DNA of 64,000 nucleotides from an archaeon (GCA_018657525.1 JABHWZ010000002.1:20590-84589), one strand, 5' to 3'. Positions 39,010 through 48,034 are shown, counted from the first letter of the stretch. Notes: generated by a model not told the origin, from the sequence alone. Numbers and translations: made by a program.

Positions 39010-40551
39010 ATGCAAATTACATTAATCTCTGCTGCAACATATCCTTCTGACCAAGGAATACGAACAATCTCAGCAGTTTTAAAAAAAGCCGGGCACAAAG
39101 TAAAGATGGTTTTCATGACTTTAAGTGAAGATTATTCTAAATTTTATTCTAAGAATGAATTAAATCAATTATTAAAAATTTGCAAAAATTCAGAACTGAT
39201 AGGAGTTTCTTCTTTTGTGTCCACTGCCCCGAGAGCAATACAGATAATAAAACATTTAGAAAAAAATTTCCCCAAGAAACCAATTGTTTGGGGGGGAATT
39301 CACGCAACAATTTCTCCTCATGAATGTATTAAAAATTGTAATTTAGTCTGCGTTGGAGAAGGTGAGGAAGCAATTTTAGATTTAGTTAAATCAATTGAAA
39401 AAAAGAAATCTCCAGATAAAATAAAAAATCTTTGGATAAAAAAACCAAACAAAAAAATAATAAAGAATCCAGTAAGAATGGCAATTCATGATTTAGATAT
39501 CCTGCCGATCCCAGATTATGACACAGAAAATCATTACATCTTGGATTCTTCAAATTTGAGAAAATTTTCTGAAAGAGATTTAGACGGAGCAATTTTCTTT
39601 TTAACTGGAAGGGGATGCCCGCATGGATGCGATTATTGTAGCAACAGTTTACTTAATGAATTATACAAAGGAAAAACAAAACAAGTTGTCCGATGGCATT
39701 CTGTAGATTATATCATTAAAGGAATTTTAGAATTAAAAAAGAAATTCCCAACACTTTCATATTTTGATATACGCGACGATACTTTTTCTTTGAGGCCATT
39801 AGAACAGATAAAAGATTTTTCTAAAAAATATAAAGAGAAAGTAAATATGAGGTTTAAATGTCTAGGAGACCCCCACACAATCACCGACGAGAAAATAGGC
39901 GCATTAGTAGATGCAGGTTGCACTGATTTTATTATGGGAATTCAAGGAACAGAAAGAGTAAATAGAGAAATTTACCACCGGTATCAAACTAACAAACAAG
40001 TTTTGGACACAACAAAAATATTTAATAAATACAAAGACAAACTTACTGTAATGTATGATGTAATAACTTGTAACCCTTACGAAAAACCTCAAGATATAAT
40101 TGAGATGATTCGGCTTTTACAAAAAATTCCAAAACCTTATTTCCTTTCAGTAAATAATTTGGTATTTTTTCATGGCTCAAAACTTCATGCAAGAGCACTT
40201 GAGGACAAGATAATACAAAATAAAGCAGACGATGCAGTGAATTTAAATTACTGGGACAGAAGCGCACACATTCTTCTAAAAAGAAAAAACATGTATTTAG
40301 TTTTAATCCTTAATTTAATGCGCGGTTCTGTGACTAATTCGCGTTTTGGACCAATGCCCAATTTTATGATTAATTTTTTACTTAAACCTTCAAGGATAAA
40401 AAAGAACCTAAAAAATCCTTTTTTAACTTTACTATTTTTGAAATTAGTTTCTGTAAATGATTTGATTAGGGAGAGAATCCTAAAACCTTTTTATCGTTCG
40501 CTTCCTGTAGGTTTTAAAATTTGGTATGATAAGGTTCGGTATCGGGTTTGA
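39010..40551 (+). CDS. B12-binding-type radical SAM enzyme
   Basis: 513 residues. The N-terminal 125 residues have a cobalamin-binding-like Rossmann domain (GGIHATISPHECI, VCVGEGEEAILDLV) without the DxHxxG cobalt-ligand motif. The radical SAM domain follows, with GRGCPHGCDYCS (C203, C207, C210 for the 4Fe-4S cluster). The C-terminal 130 residues are helical and Lys-rich. This class methylates or rearranges unactivated carbons, often in lipids, sugars or natural products. Next to GT genes, a modification of lipid or glycan is likely; the substrate is unknown. Confidence 0.88.
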   Translation: MQITLISAATYPSDQGIRTISAVLKKAGHKVKMVFMTLSEDYSKFYSKNELNQLLKICKNSELIGVSSFVSTAPRAIQIIKHLEKNFPKKPIVWGGIHATISPHECIKNCNLVCVGEGEEAILDLVKSIEKKKSPDKIKNLWIKKPNKKIIKNPVRMAIHDLDILPIPDYDTENHYILDSSNLRKFSERDLDGAIFFLTGRGCPHGCDYCSNSLLNELYKGKTKQVVRWHSVDYIIKGILELKKKFPTLSYFDIRDDTFSLRPLEQIKDFSKKYKEKVNMRFKCLGDPHTITDEKIGALVDAGCTDFIMGIQGTERVNREIYHRYQTNKQVLDTTKIFNKYKDKLTVMYDVITCNPYEKPQDIIEMIRLLQKIPKPYFLSVNNLVFFHGSKLHARALEDKIIQNKADDAVNLNYWDRSAHILLKRKNMYLVLILNLMRGSVTNSRFGPMPNFMINFLLKPSRIKKNLKNPFLTLLFLKLVSVNDLIRERILKPFYRSLPVGFKIWYDKVRYRV

Positions 40552-40656
40552 TCCTAATACTGCCTTAAATTCTTATTCTATTTTGGTGAAGCAAATAATA
40601 TTTTTGGGTGTCTGTTATTTAGTTACTAATTTTGAAGTGACAACACATACACAAGA

Positions 40657-40664
40657 TTTATAAT
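40657..40664 (+). promoter_or_regulatory. TATA box
   Basis: TTTATAAT is centred 25.5 nt before the ATG at 40686. The rest of the 134-nt spacer from 40552 shows no recognisable feature. Confidence 0.6.
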
Positions 40665-40685
40665 CTATCTTTTTTTTCATCTTTC

Positions 40686-41351
40686 ATGGTCAAAACAAAT
40701 TTATCAGCACAGGACTTCGCAAAATATTTTAAATCAAATAGATTGGGAAATCTCCATATTCCAAATGGAGATTCAGTTAATTTTAGAGGATATTTTCAGA
40801 AGGGGCTTGATGTTAATTTAGGGGCTTTATTTGAAGTAATGTCTGGGTGGAGAATAAATCGTTATGAGGTTCCATTAGATGATATTTTTGCTGTAATTGC
40901 ATATGGTTCTGCTGTAAAATACCCTGGTTATAAAATGGTTCCAAGGATAAGAAAAAAATATTTGGATCTTTTTGGACCTGAAATTGAAGTAGAAAAAAAA
41001 GAATTAATTACTCCGAATGATGTTGATTTTTATGTTTTAACTGGAAGAGATATTACTCGGCATAAGAGTATTAAACCTAGAATGGAAAATTATAACTGCG
41101 GGTCTATGGGAGATATAACTGCCGTTGTCGAAGGAGGAATTAATTTGGTAAATAGGGGAATTGGTCAATTAGCTGAAGGGATAGAAAACGGAGATACAAT
41201 TAGTATTTCTGCAATGAAAGAGGGAATTCCAGTATTTTATGATGATAGATTTGAAGAAGTTCGAGTAAAAATAGGAATCGAAAGAGATACTCCAAGAAGA
41301 ATCTATTGGGGTGAAGATTATCGAGCGAATCTTATCGGAGAAATAAAGTAA
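40686..41351 (+). CDS. Hypothetical nucleotidyltransferase-like protein
   Basis: 221 residues. IFAVIAYGSAVKYPGY followed by NDVDFYVLTGRDI resembles the GS...DxD metal site of polymerase-beta-type nucleotidyltransferases, with a longer than usual gap between the two halves (about 40 residues). The remainder is alpha/beta and soluble. There is no toxin-antitoxin partner gene. Nucleotidyltransferase fold is a pattern-based guess; function unknown. Confidence 0.55.
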   Translation: MVKTNLSAQDFAKYFKSNRLGNLHIPNGDSVNFRGYFQKGLDVNLGALFEVMSGWRINRYEVPLDDIFAVIAYGSAVKYPGYKMVPRIRKKYLDLFGPEIEVEKKELITPNDVDFYVLTGRDITRHKSIKPRMENYNCGSMGDITAVVEGGINLVNRGIGQLAEGIENGDTISISAMKEGIPVFYDDRFEEVRVKIGIERDTPRRIYWGEDYRANLIGEIK

Positions 41352-41439
41352 ATTTTCTAATAAAATTTATCCGTGAAGTTGACTACCCCTTTCATGGAAG
41401 GATATTCTTATCAACCCTTCAATTGAAAAATTATCTCTT

Positions 41440-42132
41440 CTAATCAATATACTCCGTCCGATCTTCTACCCCCGCCCACTTAAACCCCGCCCGTCGTAAT
41501 TGACAAGCCAAACACTTTCCACAATGTTTCTCTGCACTAGTATAACAAGAATGAGTTTTATTAAAGTCAACTTTTAACTCTCTCCCTAATTTCACAATTT
41601 CTTCCTTATCTTTTTTAATAAGTGGAGCAATTATTTCAAAATTCCCCTCACAACCAATCTTACTCAGTTCATTCACCTGTGCAACAAATTCAGGGGTTGT
41701 ATCTGGATATCCTCCCTCAGCATCATACTTAAAACCAACAAAAATATCACTCTCTAATTTTTCCTTCATATTTATTGATTCAGCAAAGGATAAAGCAGAC
41801 GACAAAAAAATTAAATTTCTACAAGGCACATACCAATTTTTACTTTCTTCAGTTGTATCTTTCAAATCCCTTTCAGAAATTTCATTAACTTCTCCCTTCT
41901 GATTAATCAATGAATTAGAAATTTCCCCCAACCATTTTAACTCAATTTCCTTAAATTCAGCTCCAACATCTTCCGCACATTTTTTTGAAAACTCTCTTTC
42001 TTTTTCTAAACTTTTTTGACCATAATTAAAAAAAAGAATTCTTATTTTTTCATATTCCAAATTCTTTTTCACATAATGTGCAGTTGTAACACTATCCAAC
42101 CCCCCCGAACATAATATAATTGCATTTCCCAT
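41440..42132 (-). CDS. queC: 7-cyano-7-deazaguanine synthase QueC
   Basis: 230 residues with the PP-loop SGGLDS (9-14), NYGQKSLEKE, VPCRNLIFLSSALSFAE, and the zinc-binding cysteines C196, C204, C207 and C210 (CGKCLAC). QueC converts carboxydeazaguanine to preQ0 with ATP and ammonia. In archaea preQ0 is inserted into tRNA to make archaeosine. It shares one TATA box with the divergent gene at 42183. A transporter of the queuosine-precursor family lies 1.1 kb away. Confidence 0.95.
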   Translation of the reverse strand: MGNAIILCSGGLDSVTTAHYVKKNLEYEKIRILFFNYGQKSLEKEREFSKKCAEDVGAEFKEIELKWLGEISNSLINQKGEVNEISERDLKDTTEESKNWYVPCRNLIFLSSALSFAESINMKEKLESDIFVGFKYDAEGGYPDTTPEFVAQVNELSKIGCEGNFEIIAPLIKKDKEEIVKLGRELKVDFNKTHSCYTSAEKHCGKCLACQLRRAGFKWAGVEDRTEYID

Positions 42133-42152
42133 ATATATTCCTCATTAATAAC

Positions 42153-42161
42153 CTTTATAAG
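42153..42161. promoter_or_regulatory. Single TATA box facing both ways
   Basis: CTTTATAAG is nearly palindromic. It is 25 nt from the queC ATG (42132, minus) and 26 nt from the ATG at 42183 (plus). No second box is visible in the 50-bp gap, so one TATA box may serve both genes. Confidence 0.6.
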
Positions 42162-42182
42162 TTTAAACTAGCATTTTTCTAT

Positions 42183-42374
42183 ATGAAAAAGACAGCAAAA
42201 GAATTAAAACAAGGAGACCAAATTTCTGTTTTTGGAAAAGTCGGATTAATCAAAAAAGTTGAACTTTCAGATATTGGAAAACAAGGAAAACGCAAAGTTC
42301 GCATAGAAGTCGAAGTCGACGGAGAAAAAACAGTAATGATCCGTCCAGAAGATTATCCAATTTCTTTAGCATAA
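42183..42374 (+). CDS. Small beta-barrel-like protein conserved in DPANN-type archaea
   Basis: 63 residues from the ATG at 42183: KKTAKELKQGDQISVFGKVG, KKVELSDIGKQGKRKVRIEV and EKTVMIRPEDYPISL. The pattern of a short loop, Gly-Asp turn and beta strands resembles the KOW-like N-terminal domain of IF5A/EF-P but without the modified lysine loop. From memory similar proteins occur widely in Nanoarchaeota/Woesearchaeota. It starts from the TATA box shared with queC and is one nt ahead of the next gene. Confidence 0.7.
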   Translation: MKKTAKELKQGDQISVFGKVGLIKKVELSDIGKQGKRKVRIEVEVDGEKTVMIRPEDYPISLA

Positions 42375-42375
42375 A

Positions 42376-43278
42376 ATGATAGACGTTTTAATTAATTCTT
42401 ATAATGAACCAAAATCTACTTTAAGAGCAGTAAATACTTTTCTAAAACAATATTCTGGAAAAGACATGAGGGTGATAGTCATAGATCCCTTTGAAGAGGC
42501 ACGTGATTTTTTAAAAAAACAAATCAAGGATTCCAGGTTCCACTTTTTTCTAGATCCGGGCGAGGGAAAAAGTTATTCCCTAAATTTAATTTTCCAAGAA
42601 TTTGGATCAGACAATCCAGAAGATATTTTCATATCTACCGACGGCGACGTCCACGTTTCAGAAAATGCAATACAAGAAATATTAAAAGCGTTTGAAGATA
42701 AAAAAATCGGAGCAATAACTGCTCAACCAATTTCTTTAGATTCAAAAAAAACCAAGTATGGTTTTTGGTCACATTTTTTATTCAACGGAATTCATAAGGT
42801 AAGAAAAAAACTTTCTGACAAACAAAAATTCTTTGAATGTTCTGGCTACCTTTTTGCAATAAGGAAAGGAATAATTTTGGATTTTCCCCTAGAAGCTTCC
42901 GAAGACAGTATAATCCCGTATTTATTTTGGAAAAAAGGTTATAAAATAAAATACCTATCTCAAGTAGAAGTTTATGTAAAAAATCCAGATAATAAAAAAG
43001 ACTGGTTCAACCAAAAGGTACGAAATATTAAAGGGCATGAAAATCTTAATAAAATTGCCCCAGATATGCCAAGAACAAAATCCTTCTTCAATGAATTAAA
43101 AAACGCCTCGTCAATTTTTACTTACCCAAAAAATTTTACTGAATTTTGCTGGCTAATCAATCTCTGCATAGCAAGACTCCAAGTATACAAAAAAGCTTTC
43201 AAAGATATAAATCAAAATAAAAAATACTCTGACGGATGGAGGGAAGTAGAAACTAAATCTACTCGCACTTTAGATTAA
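42376..43278 (+). CDS. Family 2 glycosyltransferase
   Basis: 300 residues. VLINSYNEPKSTLRAV start, GKSYSLNLIFQEF, and STDGDVHVSENAI with the DxD metal/nucleotide site (D90/D92 region), then LEASEDSIIPYLFWKKGYKI. It lacks membrane helices except possibly a weak segment near residue 265. The start is one base after the small protein stop and its stop overlaps the transporter start by one base, so all three are one transcript. Confidence 0.85.
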   Translation: MIDVLINSYNEPKSTLRAVNTFLKQYSGKDMRVIVIDPFEEARDFLKKQIKDSRFHFFLDPGEGKSYSLNLIFQEFGSDNPEDIFISTDGDVHVSENAIQEILKAFEDKKIGAITAQPISLDSKKTKYGFWSHFLFNGIHKVRKKLSDKQKFFECSGYLFAIRKGIILDFPLEASEDSIIPYLFWKKGYKIKYLSQVEVYVKNPDNKKDWFNQKVRNIKGHENLNKIAPDMPRTKSFFNELKNASSIFTYPKNFTEFCWLINLCIARLQVYKKAFKDINQNKKYSDGWREVETKSTRTLD

Positions 43279-43964
43279 TGGAAATTTTATTTATTTTATT
43301 AGTTGTCATTCTGATTTCTTGCTTTTCTTTTTTTGGATCCTTATACGCAAGAAAATACCAAAAGCCTGACGCACTGATTGGCCTTTACATTTCCTTTGTT
43401 CTAATAAGTAATATAGTTGCCTACAAGATTGCTTCGTTCGATTTAGGATTTGTAACTCTTTATGCTACCTCTGGAGTCTTAGTTTTTTCAATCACTTTTC
43501 TTTTAACTGATATTGTTAATGAAAAATTCGGAAGAAAAGAAACTCATAAAATGATTTTTATTGCCTTTTTAACTCAAGTCTTAGTTGCCTTTGTTATATG
43601 GATTTCTATTTCACTAGACGCCGCTCCTTTTTGGAGTGGACAATCTGCATTCAATGAAGTTTTAGGATTTGCCCCAAGAATTATGCTTGCCAGTTGGGTA
43701 GCATTTTTAATAAGTGAAAATACAGACGCCTATCTTTTTTCTTGGTTTAAACGATTGACTTCTGGGAAACATTTGTGGATGAGAAATGCGTTTTCTTCTC
43801 TACCTTCAATGGCCTTAGATTCAATAATTTTTACAACAATAGCATTTTTAGGAGTCCAACCAATTCTCCCCCTTATTTTTGGAATCTTAATAATTAAATG
43901 GATTATAGGTTTAGTCAACATTCCTTTTATGTACATCAATAGAAATTTATTATTTAAAGCTTGA
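43278..43964 (+). CDS. Queuosine-precursor-type transporter (YhhQ/VUT family)
   Basis: 228 residues, about six membrane helices. LIGLYISFVLISNIVAYKIAS at about 36-56, TFLLTDIVNEKFGRKETHKM (the DIVNExxGR signature), and SENTDAYLFSWFKRLTSGKHLWMRN match the YhhQ family of preQ0/preQ1 importers. Near queC, it suggests both synthesis and uptake of deazaguanine for archaeosine. It is the last gene of a three-gene run and overlaps the convergent gene at 43950 by 15 nt. Confidence 0.88.
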   Translation: MEILFILLVVILISCFSFFGSLYARKYQKPDALIGLYISFVLISNIVAYKIASFDLGFVTLYATSGVLVFSITFLLTDIVNEKFGRKETHKMIFIAFLTQVLVAFVIWISISLDAAPFWSGQSAFNEVLGFAPRIMLASWVAFLISENTDAYLFSWFKRLTSGKHLWMRNAFSSLPSMALDSIIFTTIAFLGVQPILPLIFGILIIKWIIGLVNIPFMYINRNLLFKA

Positions 43965-44360
43965 AATTTCTTTTTTTAATGCTTCAAAACTTTCTACAAT
44001 CTGAGTAACTCCCAAAATAATTGCACTTATTTCTTCAATAGATTCTTTAACTGCTCTATCTGTTTTTAATCCAATAACTGGAATTCCTTTAGCATGAGCA
44101 TATCCCATTTCCCATGCAGTTCCTGCCCCGATTCCAAATCCATTTAAATTGGCAACAATTAAATCACAATCCTCAAAACCTTTCAAATCTTCTTTTGCAA
44201 TATCTTCAAATTTTTTACCTTCCTTCCATAGCCCCGCATCTCTATGCGGAAGAAAAGTTTCAAATCCTAACTCAATACAGAGTGAATCTATTTTTTCCAT
44301 AAATTTTCTTTCTTCTTCAGTACAAAGTGGTCCTGCAACATAAATTTTTTTAGCCTTCAT
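43950..44360 (-). CDS. Nucleoside 2-deoxyribosyltransferase family protein
   Basis: With the ATG at 44360 the product has 136 residues: KIYVAGPLCTEEERKFMEKI, LPHRDAGLW, EDCDLIVANLNGFGIGAGTAWEMGYAHAKGIP, matching the nucleoside 2-deoxyribosyltransferase fold (catalytic Glu in the GxGxGTAWEMGYA region). It may also act as a general N-glycoside hydrolase in nucleotide salvage. A TATA-like GTTTTAAAC at 44383-44391 is 28 nt upstream. A longer reading frame upstream would run across the divergent gene and is discounted. Confidence 0.85.
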   Translation of the reverse strand: MKAKKIYVAGPLCTEEERKFMEKIDSLCIELGFETFLPHRDAGLWKEGKKFEDIAKEDLKGFEDCDLIVANLNGFGIGAGTAWEMGYAHAKGIPVIGLKTDRAVKESIEEISAIILGVTQIVESFEALKKEISSFK

Positions 44361-44362
44361 AA

Positions 44363-44391
44363 AATTTAAATACTTGACGCTGGTTTTAAAC
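44363..44391. promoter_or_regulatory. Interlocked divergent TATA boxes
   Basis: AATTTAAAT at 44363-44371 is 28 nt before the plus-strand ATG at 44395, and GTTTTAAAC at 44383-44391 is 28 nt before the minus-strand ATG at 44360. The two starts are only 34 bp apart, so each core promoter overlaps the other's start region. Confidence 0.5.
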
Positions 44392-44394
44392 TTT

Positions 44395-45396
44395 ATGGAG
44401 AAGATAGTAATAATTAAATTGGGAGCTTTAGGAGATGTGGTGCGAACTCTCCCAATTTTATTAGGGTTAAAAGAAAAATTTCCAGATTCAGAAATAACCT
44501 GGATAACAAAACCTAATGCAGAATCAATTGTAGAGCAAAGCAAGCATGTTGATAGAGTTTTAACTACTCCTTTAGAAATAACTGAGGAATTTGATAAGTT
44601 ATATAATTTTGATATTGATAAGGAAGCAACAGATTTAGCTGATAAAATATCTGCAAAAGAAAAAAAAGGATTTTATATGGAAGATGATTTTATTGCTGCT
44701 TTCAATTTGAATTCAGAATATTATCTAAGTACAATCTTCGACGATGAATTAAAAAAATCAAACACCAAGACTTATCAGCAGATGATGTTTGAGGCAGCAG
44801 AGCTGGATTATCAACATCAACATCACGGAATAGATTTTTCCCCTCATGAAGATTCTTATGCACAAAATTTTCTAAAAGAAAATAATTTAACCCAAGATAG
44901 ATTAATTGGTATACATATTGGAAGTTCTTCTAGATGGCCATCCAAAAAATGGCACAATGAAAACTTGGAAGATTTTTTAAAACAAGCCAGTACTCAAGGT
45001 TATAAACTTTTGCTCTTAGCCGGACCAAATGAAATTGAAGAAGTCAAAAAAATAAAAAATGAATTGGCAATAGAAGGAATAAAAATACCTTCTCAAGATC
45101 CTTCCTGTTCTATTATGGAATTTGCATCTTTAGTGAATCTCTGTAAAATAATAATTTCTGCTGATTCTTTAGCATTACATATTTCTTTAGCATTAAAGAA
45201 ACCCACAATTGGTCTGTTCTTTGTAACAAGTTATTCAGAAGTAGAAGATTATAATCTCCTTAAAAAAATAATTGCACCAAAGCACTCGGAGTTCTTTCCA
45301 GAAAAATCTGATCAATATTCCAAAGAATTAGTTAAGTCAATTTCTACCGTAGAAGTGCTAGAAGTAGTAGATACTTTACAAAATAACAAACAATAA
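44395..45396 (+). CDS. Family 9 (heptosyltransferase-like) glycosyltransferase
   Basis: 333 residues from the ATG at 44395. KIVIIKLGALGDVVRTLPIL is the GT9 N-terminal motif, and IGIHIGSSSRWPSKKWHNEN, LLLAGPNEIEEV and ISADSLALHISLALKKPTIG follow the C-terminal GT-B domain. GT9 enzymes include bacterial lipopolysaccharide heptosyltransferases; in an archaeon the donor is more likely another nucleotide-activated sugar. The initiation ATG is supported by a TATA box 28 nt upstream. It is followed 24 nt later by an integral-membrane GT. Confidence 0.9.
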   Translation: MEKIVIIKLGALGDVVRTLPILLGLKEKFPDSEITWITKPNAESIVEQSKHVDRVLTTPLEITEEFDKLYNFDIDKEATDLADKISAKEKKGFYMEDDFIAAFNLNSEYYLSTIFDDELKKSNTKTYQQMMFEAAELDYQHQHHGIDFSPHEDSYAQNFLKENNLTQDRLIGIHIGSSSRWPSKKWHNENLEDFLKQASTQGYKLLLLAGPNEIEEVKKIKNELAIEGIKIPSQDPSCSIMEFASLVNLCKIIISADSLALHISLALKKPTIGLFFVTSYSEVEDYNLLKKIIAPKHSEFFPEKSDQYSKELVKSISTVEVLEVVDTLQNNKQ

Positions 45397-45420
45397 AAAC
45401 CTATTTTAACTTAAAAATTT

Positions 45421-47034
45421 ATGGAAGTTGTGGACTCAAAAGAGATTGAAAAGAGAAAAAGTAAAATAAAAAATTTTTTCTTAGGATGGATAAAAGATAA
45501 TTATGATAAAACTTTTTTAGTAGTTTTAATTTTAGCATTAATTTTAAGAATATGGATTTTTACCAAAACTCTTGATCAAGCTCTGTGGTTTGACACTGCT
45601 GAATATCTCTCAACTGGAAAATACTGGGCAGGAATGAGCTCACATATGTCTGATATATGGTATTATCGTCGAGGATTTCTCTGGCCACTTTTTAGCGCAT
45701 TCTTCTTTAAAATTGGATTAGGAGAATCAACAATCCGTTTCACGGAAGTGATTTTCTCAACAGGAATAGTTTTCTTGACTTACCGATTAATTTCTATAGT
45801 ATACAATAAAAAGCTAGCTTTAGCCTCATCTATAGCAATGACTTTTTCTTGGGTTCTTTTCTTTTTCTCTGGAAGACCAATGACCGATATTCCCGCGAGT
45901 TTTTTCATTTTACTTTCATTATTATTTTTCTGGAAAGGATATGTAAAAGTAACAAATAAAAAACACATGATGTTATTTGGAATATTTTTAGCTATAGCAG
46001 TTCTAATTCGTATGCAAACCTTGATCTTTATCCCGTGTTTTATAGTCTATGCATTTACAAAAGAAAAATTTAAGTTCTTAAAAAATAAAAAATTATGGTT
46101 GGCAATATTAATGTTCGCGATAATGCTAATCCCCCATTTTGTGATTTATAATCATAATTTTGGTAATCCAGTAAAAGATATGGCCTCCCATTATCTTGGA
46201 TTTAATGTAGAGGGCACAGTTTCACATAATGAACAGGGAGGATTTTCAAAGATGCTGATGTATTTTCCAGATATTCCATACCTCTTATTTGGTAGTCCCC
46301 AGGGCCCTTTTACTTCTTTCTTAAAGTTAGCATTCACATTAATTTTTCTTTTAGGAGCATTCATGTTTTTTGGAAATCTTTTTCTAGGGTTTGACAAAAT
46401 ATTTTCAAACAAAAAACTACAAAGAGATTTGTTTGTACTCTCTTGGTTTATAATTCCATACCTCTTACTTGGTCGAATGGCTGGTTTAGTCGAACAAAGA
46501 TATGTCATAGCAATCATGCCTTTTTTATTCGCAATATTTCTAACGCCTTTTTTAAATCTAGGAAAGTTAAACATATTCAAGAATAAAAAAAAGTTTTTTG
46601 TCATAATCCTCCTGATAGCTTTACTTTTTATTCCAAATCTTCAATGGGGCAATCAGTTAACTGAGATGAAAAAAACCTCTTACCATGAGCTCAAATTAGC
46701 AGGAGAATGGTTAAAAGAAAATTCAGATTTACAAGATGTAATTGTAACAAACTCTTTCCCACAAATATCTTATTATTCTGAAAGAAGGGTCGCTACTTTC
46801 AGCGGAGGATTAAGAAATCCAGAGGATCATCTCGGGGTTATTTCTCAAGAAGAATTTAATGAATTTATGCAACAAGAAAAACCAAGATTTATAGTCCTTT
46901 CAATTTTTGAAAACCACAAGGATTGGATGTATTCTTATCCCAAAGACAATCCCAATTGGATTCCAGTAATAGCATTTCCTCCAACAACTCAACCTTTATT
47001 GATTATTTATGAGTATCAGATTAATAACGCTTAA
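45421..47034 (+). CDS. Integral-membrane glycosyltransferase (GT-C, ArnT/PMT-like)
   Basis: 537 residues with about 11 membrane helices after a charged N-terminus. The first loop has LWFDTAEYLSTGKYWAG (acidic catalytic region, as in GT39/GT83 proteins) and WYYRRGFLWPLFSAFFFKIG; the C-terminal 120 residues form a soluble extracytoplasmic part. It probably uses a polyprenyl-phosphate-linked sugar donor outside the membrane. Convergent with the SDR gene by a 14-nt overlap. Confidence 0.88.
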   Translation: MEVVDSKEIEKRKSKIKNFFLGWIKDNYDKTFLVVLILALILRIWIFTKTLDQALWFDTAEYLSTGKYWAGMSSHMSDIWYYRRGFLWPLFSAFFFKIGLGESTIRFTEVIFSTGIVFLTYRLISIVYNKKLALASSIAMTFSWVLFFFSGRPMTDIPASFFILLSLLFFWKGYVKVTNKKHMMLFGIFLAIAVLIRMQTLIFIPCFIVYAFTKEKFKFLKNKKLWLAILMFAIMLIPHFVIYNHNFGNPVKDMASHYLGFNVEGTVSHNEQGGFSKMLMYFPDIPYLLFGSPQGPFTSFLKLAFTLIFLLGAFMFFGNLFLGFDKIFSNKKLQRDLFVLSWFIIPYLLLGRMAGLVEQRYVIAIMPFLFAIFLTPFLNLGKLNIFKNKKKFFVIILLIALLFIPNLQWGNQLTEMKKTSYHELKLAGEWLKENSDLQDVIVTNSFPQISYYSERRVATFSGGLRNPEDHLGVISQEEFNEFMQQEKPRFIVLSIFENHKDWMYSYPKDNPNWIPVIAFPPTTQPLLIIYEYQINNA

Positions 47035-48034
47035 CTTCTCCAATTCTTTGGTAATAATCAAATGTTTCTTTAACACCTTGATTCAAAGTTATTTTGGGAG
47101 CATATCCCAATTCTTTTTTAATTTTAGAATCATCAACATACCATAATTTTTTCGTCATCCAATCCACTGTATCATGTTTAAAAGGAGGGTGAAAATTAAA
47201 TACCTTCCCTGCAAATTCAATTAAGCTCCCCCCTAATAAAAAAACCCACTCGGGAAAACTAATCGGAAAGATTTTCCTCTTTTGTGCCAATTCAATGGAA
47301 TGGATAATCCCATTAATACTATAATGTTCCCCATTCGTTATATGATATTTTTCTCCATTTTTACCTTTCCTAAATGCAAGTAAGCAAGCTTCAACTAAAT
47401 TTTTAACATATAAAAATTCCATGCATTTTTCTTTAGCATCTAATGGAAAAAATCTATTGTTCACCGACTTAAAAAGTCTTAACATCTCTTTATCTCTTGG
47501 ACCAAATACCATTGGAGGTCTCAAAATTGTTATGTTAAGATCACCCTTTTCAACATATCCCTCCGCAACTTTTTCTTGGGCTAATTTACTCCAACCATAA
47601 ATGTCTACCGGATGGCATTTAGTTTTTTCATTAACTGCATTTCCATCTTTAGATTGACCTACTGCAGAAACACTACTCATCAAAACAATTTTTTTTACTT
47701 TTTCTATTTTTGCTGCCTCAAATAAATTTCTAGTTCCATTTTCATTAACCTCAAAATACTGTCTATTTTGGATTGCCATAGGTCTAGCAATAGCTGCTAA
47801 ATGGAATATTCCTTCAACACCTTTAACCGCACCGATTAACGACTTTGCATCCAATAAATCTCCCCAAACAATTTCTACTTTCAATTTTTCTAAAAGATTC
47901 ATAGCTTCTACTTTTGCATTGGAGTTTCTTTCTTCATCTCTAACAAGTGCCCTAACTTCATGCCCCTCTTTTACAAGTTGTTCAATTAAATGACTGCCTA
48001 TAAAACCTGTGCTTCCTGTGACAAGTATTTTCAT
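47021..48034 (-). CDS. NAD-dependent nucleotide-sugar epimerase/reductase
   Basis: 337 residues from the ATG at 48034, which overlaps the radical SAM stop by 4 nt. NAD motif ILVTGSTGFIGSHLI (3-17), FHLAAIARP, SSVSAVGQS, catalytic YGWSK (Y146, K150), RPPMVFGPRD and a typical C-terminal GEKYHITNGEHYS. Extended SDR close to nucleoside-diphosphate-sugar epimerases or sterol-dehydrogenase-like relatives. It is the last gene of a four-gene run from 53718. Confidence 0.88.
   Translation of the reverse strand: MKILVTGSTGFIGSHLIEQLVKEGHEVRALVRDEERNSNAKVEAMNLLEKLKVEIVWGDLLDAKSLIGAVKGVEGIFHLAAIARPMAIQNRQYFEVNENGTRNLFEAAKIEKVKKIVLMSSVSAVGQSKDGNAVNEKTKCHPVDIYGWSKLAQEKVAEGYVEKGDLNITILRPPMVFGPRDKEMLRLFKSVNNRFFPLDAKEKCMEFLYVKNLVEACLLAFRKGKNGEKYHITNGEHYSINGIIHSIELAQKRKIFPISFPEWVFLLGGSLIEFAGKVFNFHPPFKHDTVDWMTKKLWYVDDSKIKKELGYAPKITLNQGVKETFDYYQRIGEVKRY

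Noticed and set aside
44361..44543. A longer N-terminus for the deoxyribosyltransferase-like protein
   Set aside because: The extra 61 codons run antisense through the divergent GT9 gene and add no conserved residues; the ATG at 44360 has a suitable promoter.
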